Assembly: GCF_003443995.1 (NCBI RefSeq)
Contig: NZ_QWEY01000003.1
Coordinates: 186,001 to 250,000, forward strand
From: Pseudotabrizicola alkalilacus
GTDB taxonomy: Bacteria; Pseudomonadota; Alphaproteobacteria; Rhodobacterales; Rhodobacteraceae
Direction of reading: 5' to 3'
DNA length: 64,000 nt
Positions 38,596 through 47,268 of the stretch are shown one piece after another. Numbering within the stretch: position 1 is the stretch's first letter; each line of letters opens with the position of its first letter. The notes under the pieces are model-generated. The model did not search any database, was not told the origin of the DNA, and saw only the letters and a list, made by a program, of their open reading frames with translations. Made by a program: the position numbers and the translations under genes.

Positions 38596-38614
38596 GATTT
38601 TTCGCAGAAAAATC
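38596..38614. repeat. GATTTTTCGCAGAAAAATC palindrome
   Basis: A 7-bp stem with CGCAG loop, identical to the copy at 62595-62613 and reverse-complementary to 62515-62533. It lies between the tig stop and the tig terminator. Confidence 0.65.
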
Positions 38615-38629
38615 GTAAAAGGCAGGCGC

Positions 38630-39964
38630 TCAGATTTCGTCCAGCGCGTCGATTGCTTTTTGCAGATCGTCCTTGTTGACCTCTTTCTCGGTCACAGTGG
38701 CCTGCGCCACGATGTGATCGACAACCTTGTCCTCGAACAGCGGCGCGCGCAGCTGCTGTTGCATCTGCGGGTTCTTCTGCACGAATTCAAAGAACTGACG
38801 CTCCTGCCCCGGATACTGACGGGCGGCGTTCAGCACCGCCTGGGTCATTTCGGCGTCGGTCACGGTGATCTCGGCCTTGCGACCGATTTCAGCCAAGAGC
38901 AGGCCCAGACGCACCCGGCGCTCGGCCAGCGACTTGTGCTCGTCGGTCGGCTCAACGGCGTCGTGGTTGTGGCCCTGCACGTCCGGGTTTTCTTCATGCC
39001 ACAGCTGATGCGCGATCTGGTTCGCCTCGGCCTCGACCAGTGCGGCCGGCAGGTCGAACTTCACCAGACCGTCCAGCTGATCCAGCAGCGCGCGCTTCAT
39101 AATCGCCTTGCTGGCGCCCTGATATTCCACGCCCAGACGTTCAGCGATCTGCCCTTTCAGACCGGCCAGATCTTTTGCGCCGTATTTCTTGGCCAGCTCG
39201 TCATCCAGCTCTGCGGCTTTCGGCTCTTTGACTGCTTTCACAGTGCATTCAAACACCGCCGCCTTGCCTGCCAGATGTGCCGCACCGTATTCGGCCGGGA
39301 AAGTCACATCGACCTTCAGCTCGTCACCGACCTTGGCCCCGACCAGTTGCGCCTCAAACCCCGGAATGAACGAGTTCGAGCCCAGCACCAGCGGATAATC
39401 CTCTGCCGTGCCGCCCTCGAAATAGTCGCCGTCAACCGAGCCTTTGAAGTCGATGGTGATCTGATCGCCATCCTTGGCTTTCGCGCCCTTCTTGCGGTCG
39501 TCAAACGACTGTGCGGTGGCGGCCAGGTTTTTCAGCGCTTCCTCAACCGAGGCGTCGTCGGCTTTGACGATCAGACGCTCCAGCGTGATCTTGGTCGCAT
39601 CCAGCTCCGGAATCGGCGGCAGGCAGTCATAGGTCATCTCGACCACAACATCGCGGCCCTCAGCCCATTCGTCGCCACCCTGCATCTTCACTTCGGGCTG
39701 CAGTGCCGGACGGTCACCGGTCGCGTCAAAATGGCCCTTCATCGCGCCATCAATCGCATCCTGCATCGCATCGCCCAGAAGACGCGGGCCGAACTGCTTG
39801 CGCAGGATTGCCATCGGCACCTTGCCCTTGCGAAAGCCCTTCATCTCGATCTCGGGCTGCGCCTCGACCAGCTTTTCCTGAACCTTGGCTTCCAGTTCGG
39901 CAGCGGTCACGGTGATGGTGTAGCCGCGCTTCAGCCCTTCGTTCAGGGTCTCGGTGACTTGCAT
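38630..39964 (-). CDS. tig: Trigger factor
   Basis: This 444-residue ribosome-bound chaperone and peptidyl-prolyl isomerase has an N-terminal ribosome-binding domain with the signature [17 protein letters not shown], a central FKBP-type domain ([30 protein letters not shown]) and a helical C-terminal domain. The start at 39964 has GGGGAAAA upstream. The frame remains open for 64 more codons towards the tRNA-Leu gene, but that is unlikely to be coding. Confidence 0.97.
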   Translation of the reverse strand: MQVTETLNEGLKRGYTITVTAAELEAKVQEKLVEAQPEIEMKGFRKGKVPMAILRKQFGPRLLGDAMQDAIDGAMKGHFDATGDRPALQPEVKMQGGDEWAEGRDVVVEMTYDCLPPIPELDATKITLERLIVKADDASVEEALKNLAATAQSFDDRKKGAKAKDGDQITIDFKGSVDGDYFEGGTAEDYPLVLGSNSFIPGFEAQLVGAKVGDELKVDVTFPAEYGAAHLAGKAAVFECTVKAVKEPKAAELDDELAKKYGAKDLAGLKGQIAERLGVEYQGASKAIMKRALLDQLDGLVKFDLPAALVEAEANQIAHQLWHEENPDVQGHNHDAVEPTDEHKSLAERRVRLGLLLAEIGRKAEITVTDAEMTQAVLNAARQYPGQERQFFEFVQKNPQMQQQLRAPLFEDKVVDHIVAQATVTEKEVNKDDLQKAIDALDEI

Positions 39965-40126
39965 ATTTTCCCCATATCGGTTGGGCCGCCAGAACAGGCG
40001 GCAGTCAAACTTTCCCGCCTCCCTTAGTAATCCGCAGGGCGGCATGCAAGCAGGAAAGCCGCAACGACGCCCGAATCTCGGGCATTTCAGGCAAAAACCG
40101 CGCATGGCATGAAGAGAAGGCAGTGT

Positions 40127-40211
40127 TGGTGCGGGTGGAGGGACTTGAACCCCCACGCCTTGCGGCGCCAGAACCTAAATCTGGTGCGTCTGCCAATTTC
40201 GCCACACCCGC
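40127..40211 (-). tRNA. tRNA-Leu (anticodon UAG)
   Basis: The reverse strand folds as a class II tRNA: acceptor GCGGGTG/CACCCGC, anticodon loop TTTAGGT (UAG), a long variable arm (CGCCGCAAGGCG) and T loop TTCAAGT. The CCA end is encoded (40127-40129). It reads CUA and related Leu codons. Confidence 0.95.
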
Positions 40212-40260
40212 ATCCGCGCCGGGCCAGCCCGCCGCGCGCCGCCCTTCTAGCAAAGCCCCC

Positions 40261-40308
40261 CGCGACTGGCGAGAGCAAAAACACCACGCGACTGGCGAGA
40301 GCAAAAAC
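40261..40308. repeat. Tandem duplication of a 26-bp unit
   Basis: CGCGACTGGCGAGAGCAAAA starts at 40261 and again at 40287, with 22 matching bases in each copy. It lies between the tRNA-Leu gene and the small Hint gene and looks like a recent slippage duplication. Confidence 0.7.
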
Positions 40309-40424
40309 GCGACGCAGCAATGGCATTCACGCCACGCCGACGCAGATTTGCCGCGCGCTCGCAAAGGAAAACCTCGCCACAGCCGCGTTCCTGCCATAGT
40401 CTCGGTCAAAAAAACATGAGGCAG

Positions 40425-40925
40425 ATGAAAATGTTGGCACTGGAGACGATCTTGGCTGATCTCAAACACGGCACCACCGCCGGCCCGGTTGCAGCGGGGA
40501 CCACGATGCCGCTGTGTGGCATCATGTCCGGCACCCCGATCCTGACCCTGTCCGGCATAATCCCGGTCGAATTCATCGCCCCCGGTGACAAGGTCATCAC
40601 CCGGTCCGGCGCACGCACCGTCACCGCTGTTGACATTGCCATCGTGCAAAACGCCCGCGTGATCCGCATCTCCGAAGGTGTGCTGGGCAAAGACCGGCCC
40701 GAGGCTGATCTGCACGTCGCCCCGCGCCAGCCCTTGCTGATCCGCGACTGGCGGGCCAAGGCGCTTGCCGGTCTGATCCGCGCTGTGATGCCCGCCGAAC
40801 GTCTGGTCGATGGCGATTACATCCGCCCGGAAACGCTGGCCGAGGCCCGCATCGTCACCCTGCGCTTTGCCGAGCCGCAGGTGATCTTTGCCGCCGGTCT
40901 GGAACTGGGCTGCGAAGCAGGCTGA
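40425..40925 (+). CDS. Short Hint-domain protein, degenerate
   Basis: This protein of about 166 residues is nearly all one Hint (hedgehog/intein) fold of the alphaproteobacterial Hint_2 type: C31-GIMSGTPILTLSGIIPVEFIAPGDKVITRSG, then VLGKDRPEADLHVAPRQPLL. The first-block Cys and GT are present, but the block where active members have S/T-P-x-H-R reads VAPRQP, so self-cleavage chemistry is doubtful. The start may be 40425 (AGG close upstream) or 40431. It is unlike the larger Hint protein at 57055. Confidence 0.75.
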   Translation: MKMLALETILADLKHGTTAGPVAAGTTMPLCGIMSGTPILTLSGIIPVEFIAPGDKVITRSGARTVTAVDIAIVQNARVIRISEGVLGKDRPEADLHVAPRQPLLIRDWRAKALAGLIRAVMPAERLVDGDYIRPETLAEARIVTLRFAEPQVIFAAGLELGCEAG

Positions 40926-40946
40926 CCGGCCCTGCACTCCACAACA

Positions 40947-40967
40947 GGCCGCCTCCGGGCGGCCTTT
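40947..40967 (+). terminator. Hint gene terminator
   Basis: GGCCGCC-TCCG-GGCGGCC followed by TTTCTC, 22 bases past the stop. The convergent nnrDE gene ends just beyond it. Confidence 0.75.
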
Positions 40968-40979
40968 CTCATGTCTCCG

Positions 40980-42677
40980 CTACAGCCCCAACGCGCGGAA
41001 CACCTTTGGCAATTCCTCCGGCAGATCCTCTGCAATCAGGCCGGGCCCAAAACTCCGCGCACACTCCACATGCAGCCAGGCCCCGGTGCAAGCGGCATCA
41101 AACGCCTCAAATCCGCGCGCCAGCAGCCCGCAGATGACCCCCGCCAGCACATCGCCCGCCCCCGCCGTCGCCAGCCAGGGCGCGGCACGGTCATAGACCG
41201 CCGCATTGACCGCGCAGCGCCCGTCCGGCGCCGCAATCACCGTATCCGGCCCTTTGAGCAGCACCACACACCCCGCCCGCGCCGCCGCTGCGCGTGCGGC
41301 ATCCACCCTGGAATAGGCCGGGCCCGTGGTCGCAGGTGCCGCCAGCTTCGCTGCAATGTCGGGGAAAAGCCGCGCAAACTCACCCGCATGCGGGGTCAGC
41401 ACACAAGCCGCGTGCAGCGCACCAAACAGCGCCACATCGCCCGCGATCAGCGTCAGCGCATCGGCATCCAGCACCACCCGACGCGCCCCCCACCCCTGAC
41501 CCCTCCCCACGAGGGGGAGGGGAAGCCCATCACCGTCAAGCGCACCACCCTGTCCCGATCGCCTCCCCTCCCCCTCGTGGGGAGGGGCCGGGGGTGGGGG
41601 GCGCGCAGCGGAAACACCAAGCGCCACCCCCACCAACCCCGCCGCCCGCGCATCAAGCCCCAGCCCCGGCCCCAGACACAGCGCATTGATCCGCCCATCC
41701 TCCAACACCGCCGCCAACCCGTCACCATCCGCCACCTCGCGCAGCATCACCGCATCAAGCCGCCCCGCATGCTCCGCCACCGCCTCCGCCGGGCACCCCA
41801 CCGTCACCACCCCCGCCCCGATCCGCAGCGCCCCCCGCGCCGCCAACCGCGCCGCGCCACCGCGTCCCGCCGGGCCGGAAAGGATCAGCGCGTGGCCGTG
41901 GGAATACTTATGGCCGCTGTGCTTGCGCAGGCTCTCAAGCCGTGGCGTGACAAGACCGACCCGGCCACCAGCCGGTCCCGCCCCCGGCAGGCCAATATCC
42001 TTCACCACCAGCTTGCCCACCAGCTCGGGGCCATCCTCAAGAAAGTGCCCGATCTTCGCCCGGTGAAAGGTCACGGTCAGATCAGCCCGGAAATGCGCCA
42101 GCTTTGCGACCTCTGCGACAATCACCTTGCCACTGTCGGCACAAAGCCCGGTCGGCACATCGACAGCAACCAGATGTTCCGCCGACCGGAATGACCGCTC
42201 AACGGGCCAGATCGCCGTCCTTATATGCACAAGCACTTGTGCGGCGTCCCCGTCTGCGGGCCGGGCAAATCCGGTGCCGAACAGGGCATCAACGATCAGA
42301 TCGGCGTGAACAGAGTGCAGCCGTGGAAAGCTCTCACTCTCCAGCGCGGTCACCACTCCCATCCCGCACCAACGCTCATAATTCACCCGCGCATCCGGCG
42401 GCAGCCTCTCTGCATCGCCGTACAGAAACACCTCCACCGCCCAGCCCCGCTCGCGCAACAGCCGCGCCACCACGAACCCGTCGCCGCCATTGTTCCCCGG
42501 CCCGCACAGCACCACCGCCCGGTGCGAGGTTGCGCGCAGCTCCGGCCATTCCTCAAACACCGCCTCCACCACGCCCCGCCCCGCGCGCTCCATCAGCTCC
42601 AGCCCGGTGACCGCGCCGCTGGCAATCGCGGCGGCCTCAATGGCGCGCATTTGGGCAGATGTCAGAAGTTCCGTCAC
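40980..42677 (-). CDS. nnrDE: Bifunctional NAD(P)H-hydrate epimerase/dehydratase
   Basis: This protein of about 565 residues repairs hydrated NAD(P)H. The N-terminal epimerase domain (residues 1-210) has GPGNNGGDGFVVARLL and the VDVPTGL segment. The C-terminal ADP-dependent dehydratase (about 230-565) has HKYSHGHALILSG, VLDADALTLI, LTPHAGEFARLF, LLKGPDTVIAAPDG and TAGAGDVLAGVICGLLARG. Translation probably starts at GTG 42677 (family start MTELLTxxQMRAIE). Residues about 358-398 (PPPPAPPHEGEG ... LPLPLVGRGQGWG) are not family sequence. They are encoded by a palindromic repeat inserted in frame just before VLDADAL. Confidence 0.95.
   Translation of the reverse strand: MTELLTSAQMRAIEAAAIASGAVTGLELMERAGRGVVEAVFEEWPELRATSHRAVVLCGPGNNGGDGFVVARLLRERGWAVEVFLYGDAERLPPDARVNYERWCGMGVVTALESESFPRLHSVHADLIVDALFGTGFARPADGDAAQVLVHIRTAIWPVERSFRSAEHLVAVDVPTGLCADSGKVIVAEVAKLAHFRADLTVTFHRAKIGHFLEDGPELVGKLVVKDIGLPGAGPAGGRVGLVTPRLESLRKHSGHKYSHGHALILSGPAGRGGAARLAARGALRIGAGVVTVGCPAEAVAEHAGRLDAVMLREVADGDGLAAVLEDGRINALCLGPGLGLDARAAGLVGVALGVSAARPPPPAPPHEGEGRRSGQGGALDGDGLPLPLVGRGQGWGARRVVLDADALTLIAGDVALFGALHAACVLTPHAGEFARLFPDIAAKLAAPATTGPAYSRVDAARAAAARAGCVVLLKGPDTVIAAPDGRCAVNAAVYDRAAPWLATAGAGDVLAGVICGLLARGFEAFDAACTGAWLHVECARSFGPGLIAEDLPEELPKVFRALGL
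41483..41604. repeat. 122-bp palindromic element inside nnrDE
   Basis: Two 41-base arms (41483-41523 and 41564-41604) are reverse complements with 39 of 41 matches, separated by a 40-base spacer. Each arm begins or ends GCGCCCCCCACCCC and carries an inner palindrome CCCCTCCCC-ACG-AGGGGGAGGGG. It is read through in frame by nnrDE. Half-size relatives are at 24714 and 45619. Confidence 0.85.
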
Positions 42678-42783
42678 AATCCCGCCCAATCCGTTCTCAA
42701 ACCGCCCACAAAATCACCTCATCGCATATTTTTTAATCACAACCAGCAAATTCCCACCTGACCTGCCGTCGCTTAAACCTTAG

Positions 42784-43197
<414 letters not shown>

Positions 43198-43263
43198 TCC
43201 CTGACCCCAACATCAGGCCCGCTTGGCCTGCACTGTAACACCCAAAAACCGAAAGGCAGCATG

Positions 43264-44673
43264 ATGAGCGCGATCAAGAAAGCTCTGAAACTGATGAAGG
43301 ATGAAGAGGTCGAATATGTCGACATCCGCTTCACCGACGTCAAGGGCAAGCTCCAGCACGTGACGCTGGTGAACGATCTGGTTGACGAAGACTTCTTTGA
43401 AGAAGGCTTCATGTTCGACGGATCGTCCATCGCCGGCTGGAAATCCATCGACCAGTCCGACATGAAACTGATCCCCGATGCGACCTCGGTCTATATCGAC
43501 CCGTTTTATGCCGAAAAAACCATGTGCGTGCATTGCACCGTGGTCGAACCCGACACCGGCGAATCCTACTCGCGCGACCCGCGCGGTACCGCGCTGAAGG
43601 CCGAAGCCTATCTGAAATCGAGCGGAATCGGCGACGCGTTCTATTGCGGCCCCGAGGCGGAATTCTTCCTGTTCGACGACGTGCGCTACTGCGTCACGCC
43701 GCAGAAAGTGTCGTTCCAGATTGATGCCGAAGCGGCAGCCTGGAACACCGACACCGAGATGGAAGGCGGCAACCTCGCCCACCGCGCGGCCCACAAGGGC
43801 GGCTACTTCCCGGTCAACCCGATTGACGAAGCCCAGGACATCCGCGGCGAGATGCTCTCGACCATGAAGCGCATGGGCATCAAGGTTGACAAGCACCACC
43901 ACGAGGTCGCGACCTGCCAGCACGAACTCGGCATGATCTTCGGTGGTCTGACCGAACAGGCCGACAACATCCAGAAATACAAATACGTCATCCACAACGT
44001 CGCGGCAGCTTACGGCAAGACCGTGACCTTCATGCCGAAACCGATGAAGGGTGACAACGGCTCGGGCATGCACGTGAACATGTCGATCTGGAAAGACGGC
44101 AAGCCGCTGTTCGCAGGCGACAAATATGCCGACCTGTCGCAAGAGGCGCTGTATTTCATCGGCGGCATCCTGAAACACGCCAAGGCGCTCAACGCCCTGA
44201 CCAACCCGTCGACCAACAGCTACAAGCGTCTGATCCCGGGGTTTGAGGCACCGGTTCTGCGCGCGTATTCCGCCCGCAACCGCTCGGGCTGCGTTCGTAT
44301 TCCGTGGACGGAATCGCCGAAAGCCAAACGTGTTGAGGCCCGCTTCCCCGATCCGGCAGCGAACCCGTACCTCGCCTTTGCAGCCCTGCTGATGGCTGGC
44401 CTTGACGGCATCAACAACAAGATTGATCCCGGCCCGGCCTCCGACAAAGACCTGTACGATCTGCCGCCCGAAGAACTGGCAGCGATCCCCACCGTCTGCG
44501 GCTCGCTCCGTGAGGCGCTGGAAGAGCTGGAAAAAGACATGGACTTCCTGATCGTTGGGGACGTGTTCACCAAAGACCAGCTCGAAGGTTACATGGCGCT
44601 GAAATGGGAAGAGGTTTATGCCTACGAGCATACCCCGCACCCGATCGAATACGCGATGTACTATTCCTGCTGA
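43264..44673 (+). CDS. glnA: Glutamine synthetase type I
   Basis: This 469-residue dodecameric enzyme makes glutamine from glutamate, ammonia and ATP. Signatures are [17 protein letters not shown], the metal-binding [27 protein letters not shown], the ATP-site [17 protein letters not shown], and the adenylylation Tyr near residue 398 in DLYDLPPEE. The presence of this site means control by GlnE is possible. The start is set at 43264, since AAAGG fits it best; an ATG at 43261 is directly adjacent. Confidence 0.98.
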   Translation: MSAIKKALKLMKDEEVEYVDIRFTDVKGKLQHVTLVNDLVDEDFFEEGFMFDGSSIAGWKSIDQSDMKLIPDATSVYIDPFYAEKTMCVHCTVVEPDTGESYSRDPRGTALKAEAYLKSSGIGDAFYCGPEAEFFLFDDVRYCVTPQKVSFQIDAEAAAWNTDTEMEGGNLAHRAAHKGGYFPVNPIDEAQDIRGEMLSTMKRMGIKVDKHHHEVATCQHELGMIFGGLTEQADNIQKYKYVIHNVAAAYGKTVTFMPKPMKGDNGSGMHVNMSIWKDGKPLFAGDKYADLSQEALYFIGGILKHAKALNALTNPSTNSYKRLIPGFEAPVLRAYSARNRSGCVRIPWTESPKAKRVEARFPDPAANPYLAFAALLMAGLDGINNKIDPGPASDKDLYDLPPEELAAIPTVCGSLREALEELEKDMDFLIVGDVFTKDQLEGYMALKWEEVYAYEHTPHPIEYAMYYSC

Positions 44674-44691
44674 TCGCAGCGACATCATTAG

Positions 44692-44720
44692 AAAAGGCCG
44701 CCCCTCGGGGCGGCCTTTTT
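44692..44720 (+). terminator. glnA terminator
   Basis: AAAAGGCCGCCC-CTCG-GGGCGGCCTTTT, a 12-bp stem with T tract, 18 bases past the glnA stop. Confidence 0.92.
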
Positions 44721-44762
44721 CATGTCGGACAAGGGGTTGCAGCGTGAAGCTGATGCAGCACC

Positions 44763-45554
44763 TTAAAGCGCGCGGTGAATCGGAAACGCCTCCAGCGCCG
44801 CCGCCTGCTCGGCGCTCAGATCCCCCAGCCGCACCCGGTAGGTGTGGATCGAAAACAGCACCGCGCGGCTGACCGGCAGCCGGATCAGGCATTGCCGTTC
44901 CGACCGGATAAAGGGCATCGCGCCCTGCGCCACGGTGTCTTTTGGCGCATCCTCGCGCAGCGGATTGAACAGCGGCGCGCGTGAATGGTGCGCGTTGGCC
45001 CGCCACAGCGGCGTCTCCACCCGCACCGCATCCATCAACCGCTGCACCCTGCGGCCCAGATCCTCGGTATAGGCCGCCACCGGACTGTGCATCCGCATCA
45101 GCGGCCGCCCCAGCTTTTCCGAAAGCGTCCAGCCCGCCGGAAAGCACAGGACCGCTGCCGACAACTGGTGCTGCCCCGCGCCATCCTCCTGCATCAGGCA
45201 CAGATCCTCCTGCACCAGCCGCCCCAAAGTCTGCAACGGGCGAGATGGGTCCAGCGCCACCGTCACCCCGTCCGGGCGCGTGACCGCATTGCCATTGCGC
45301 ACAAAGCCCGCAGGCAGGCGCGCCAGAACAAATTCATACAATTCTTCAATGGCCTGCGCGGCAAGGCTCATCTGCCCCACCACCTCCGCTTCGCGCTCTG
45401 CGAGCAGGGAATCGCGCAGCGCCATCTGCCCGGCAAAGGCATCATCCACCTGCAACCAGTCCGCCATAGCCAGCGGCAGAATCCCCGGCAACCGCCGCGT
45501 GCGCGCATCAGCCCAGGGCGCAAACGGCAAAAAGGATTGCAGAACTTCGTCCAT
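44763..45554 (-). CDS. DUF3445 haem-dependent oxidative N-demethylase-like protein
   Basis: This 263-residue soluble protein matches the DUF3445 pattern: LPFAPWADARTRRLPGILPL at the N-terminus, ALCFPAGW-like LCFPAGWTLSEKLGRPLMRMHSPVA, and the C-terminal FIRSERQCLIRLPVSRAVLFSIHTYRVRL. A Pseudomonas member of this family is the alpha subunit of a haem-dependent oxidative N-demethylase; whether this protein binds haem or a flavin partner is not shown. The start at 45554 has AGGA eight bases upstream. Confidence 0.82.
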   Translation of the reverse strand: MDEVLQSFLPFAPWADARTRRLPGILPLAMADWLQVDDAFAGQMALRDSLLAEREAEVVGQMSLAAQAIEELYEFVLARLPAGFVRNGNAVTRPDGVTVALDPSRPLQTLGRLVQEDLCLMQEDGAGQHQLSAAVLCFPAGWTLSEKLGRPLMRMHSPVAAYTEDLGRRVQRLMDAVRVETPLWRANAHHSRAPLFNPLREDAPKDTVAQGAMPFIRSERQCLIRLPVSRAVLFSIHTYRVRLGDLSAEQAAALEAFPIHRAL

Positions 45555-45618
45555 TCCCGATTCCTTCCAGACCGCACCAAACCGCCCCCAGAATGAACAA
45601 TCCAACGTCCCTGCAGGG

Positions 45619-45678
45619 CGCCTCCCTCCCCCCTCGTGGGGTCGGGGCATGCCCCCGACGGTTGGGGTGGGGGGGCGC
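45619..45678. repeat. C/G-rich palindromic element, third locus
   Basis: CGCCTCCCTCCCCCCTCGTG starts a 60-bp segment that ends GGTTGGGGTGGGGGGGCGC, matching one arm of the element in nnrDE. It includes an inner palindrome GTCGGGGCATGCCCCCGAC. It lies between the DUF3445 gene and tRNA-Asp. Confidence 0.65.
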
Positions 45679-45740
45679 TACAGAAAAAACGTCCGCGCCC
45701 AACAGGTGCAGACGTTATCTGACGACGAATAAAAGGAAAG

Positions 45741-45817
45741 TGGCGCGGTTGACGGGGCTCGAACCCGCGACCCCCGGCGTGACAGGCCGGTACTCTAACC
45801 AACTGAGCTACAACCGC
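45741..45817 (-). tRNA. tRNA-Asp (anticodon GUC), copy 1
   Basis: The reverse strand gives acceptor GCGGTTG/CAACCGC, discriminator G, anticodon loop CTGTCAC (GUC), T loop TTCGAGC and an encoded CCA (45741-45743). It is identical to copy 2. Confidence 0.96.
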
Positions 45818-46017
45818 GCGATGGAGGGGGAATATAGCCGCAGGCGGGGGGCGTCAAGCGGGAAAGTGCGGCGAAAGTCACCTGCGCGTCAAAACAAAAA
45901 GCCAGAGCCAAGGGCCAAGGTCAAAGTCTTAACAAACCCCTAATCCCGCAGGACCAACCCTTTGATTCGCAATGATTCCTGATCCTGTAACACAGCGGGA
46001 ACTGCCCCCGGAAAACC

Positions 46018-46047
46018 AAAAGGCCCCTGCTGACGCAGGGGCCTTTT
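46018..46047. terminator. Terminator of tRNA-Asp copy 2
   Basis: A perfect 13-bp stem AAAAGGCCCCTGC-TGAC-GCAGGGGCCTTTT lies 11 bases past the mature 3' end of copy 2 on the minus strand. Confidence 0.88.
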
Positions 46048-46057
46048 AAGGCAGGAA

Positions 46058-46134
46058 TGGCGCGGTTGACGGGGCTCGAACCCGCGACCCCCGGCGTGAC
46101 AGGCCGGTACTCTAACCAACTGAGCTACAACCGC
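46058..46134 (-). tRNA. tRNA-Asp (anticodon GUC), copy 2
   Basis: The same 77-base sequence as copy 1, with encoded CCA at 46058-46060. The two genes are co-oriented 240 bases apart, and the flanks outside the tRNA differ, so this is an old gene-only duplication or one kept identical by conversion. Confidence 0.96.
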
Positions 46135-46244
46135 ACATTCCGTCCGGCCCGTGGTTTCCCGCGCGCCGTAGGGGGGCTTTTAGGGGCATGCGCGGGGGGC
46201 GTCAAGCGGGACCGGAGCGAAAGTCGCGCTTTTTTCGCCCCCCC

Positions 46245-47183
46245 TCAATGGGCCGGCGCGGGGATGAATTCTCCGGCATCATCGGGCGGCAGCCGGAACC
46301 GCCCATGCGCCCAATCCCCCGCCCGCCACGCCTCACGCGCGGCATCAATGCGGTCCTTGGACGAGGCCACAAAATTCCACCAGATATGGCGGGGGCCGTC
46401 CATCGTGGCGCCCCCCAGCAGCATCACCCGCGCGCCCTGATCCCCCGTCTTTACCGACACCTTGTCGCCGGGCCGGAACACCAGCATGCGCCCGGTCTCG
46501 AATGTCTGGCCACCCACGCTGACCTCACCCGACAGGATATAGACCCCGCGATCCTCGTGATTATCGGGCAGCGGAATCGCGGCACCGGGGGCCAGACGGG
46601 CATCGGCATAGAACACCTCGATCCCGGTCGGCACCGGCGCGGTCTCCCCATAGGCTGTGCCAAGGATCAGTCGCACCTGCTTGCCCTCGCCCTCCAGCTC
46701 CGGCAGGTCCGACTGGGCAGCGTGAACAAAGGCGGCAGGGTCATCCTCCATCGCTTTTGGCAGCGCCAGCCAAGTCTGCAGGCCGAACAGATCGTGCGGC
46801 GTGTTGCGGATCTCTCCGTCCTGCCGTTCCGAATGGGTGATCCCCTGCCCCGCCAGCATCCAGTTCACCGCGCCGGGTTCGATCCAGGCATTGGTGCCCA
46901 GGCTGTCGCGGTGGTGCAGCTTGCCGCGCAAGAGATAGGTGACCGTGCCCAGCCCGATATGCGGATGCGGGCGCACGTCGATGCCTTTGCCGGTCAGAAA
47001 CTCGGCCGGGCCCATCTGGTCGAAAAAGATGAACGGCCCGACCATCTGCCGCGCCGCCGAGGGCAGCGCGCGGCGCACCTCGAACCCGCCCAGATCACGG
47101 GCGCGGGGCACAATCACGGTTTCAATCGAATCCACGGCGTCGCCGATCGGGATCGAGGGGTCAAGCACGGGGTTCCAGCTCAT
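46245..47183 (-). CDS. Pirin family protein
   Basis: This 312-residue bicupin has an N-terminal cupin with the metal-binding pattern VRPHPHIGLGTVTYLLRGKLHHRDSLG and QGITHSERQ (three His and a Glu). The C-terminal pirin domain carries DNHEDRGVYILSGEV and RHIWWNFVASSKDRID. Some pirins have quercetin dioxygenase activity; the role here is unknown. AGGAGA lies before the start at 47183. Confidence 0.93.
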   Translation of the reverse strand: MSWNPVLDPSIPIGDAVDSIETVIVPRARDLGGFEVRRALPSAARQMVGPFIFFDQMGPAEFLTGKGIDVRPHPHIGLGTVTYLLRGKLHHRDSLGTNAWIEPGAVNWMLAGQGITHSERQDGEIRNTPHDLFGLQTWLALPKAMEDDPAAFVHAAQSDLPELEGEGKQVRLILGTAYGETAPVPTGIEVFYADARLAPGAAIPLPDNHEDRGVYILSGEVSVGGQTFETGRMLVFRPGDKVSVKTGDQGARVMLLGGATMDGPRHIWWNFVASSKDRIDAAREAWRAGDWAHGRFRLPPDDAGEFIPAPAH

Positions 47184-47268
47184 GATGTTCTCCTTTGTCT
47201 TAAGGTAGAACCGAAACGGCGTTGCGTCTTCGCCTATGCCCGCGCGGGACTTGTGCGGAAAAGCACGA

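Noticed and set aside
39965-40156. A 64-codon N-terminal extension of tig
   Set aside because: Trigger factors begin MQVTETL-like, and GGGGAAAA fits the internal start. The extension runs into the 3' end of tRNA-Leu.
41483-41604. An insertion sequence in nnrDE
   Set aside because: No transposase frame is present. The element is only 122 bp, a palindrome without coding capacity of its own.
43213-45201. A 662-codon open frame antisense to glnA
   Set aside because: It spans glnA, the terminator and half of the DUF3445 gene on the wrong strand. Long antisense frames are expected from the codon bias of high-GC genes.
45741-46134. A phage or island attachment site formed by the duplicated tRNA-Asp
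   Set aside because: The 240 bases between the copies hold no integrase or foreign gene, and both copies are complete genes with terminator and CCA ends.
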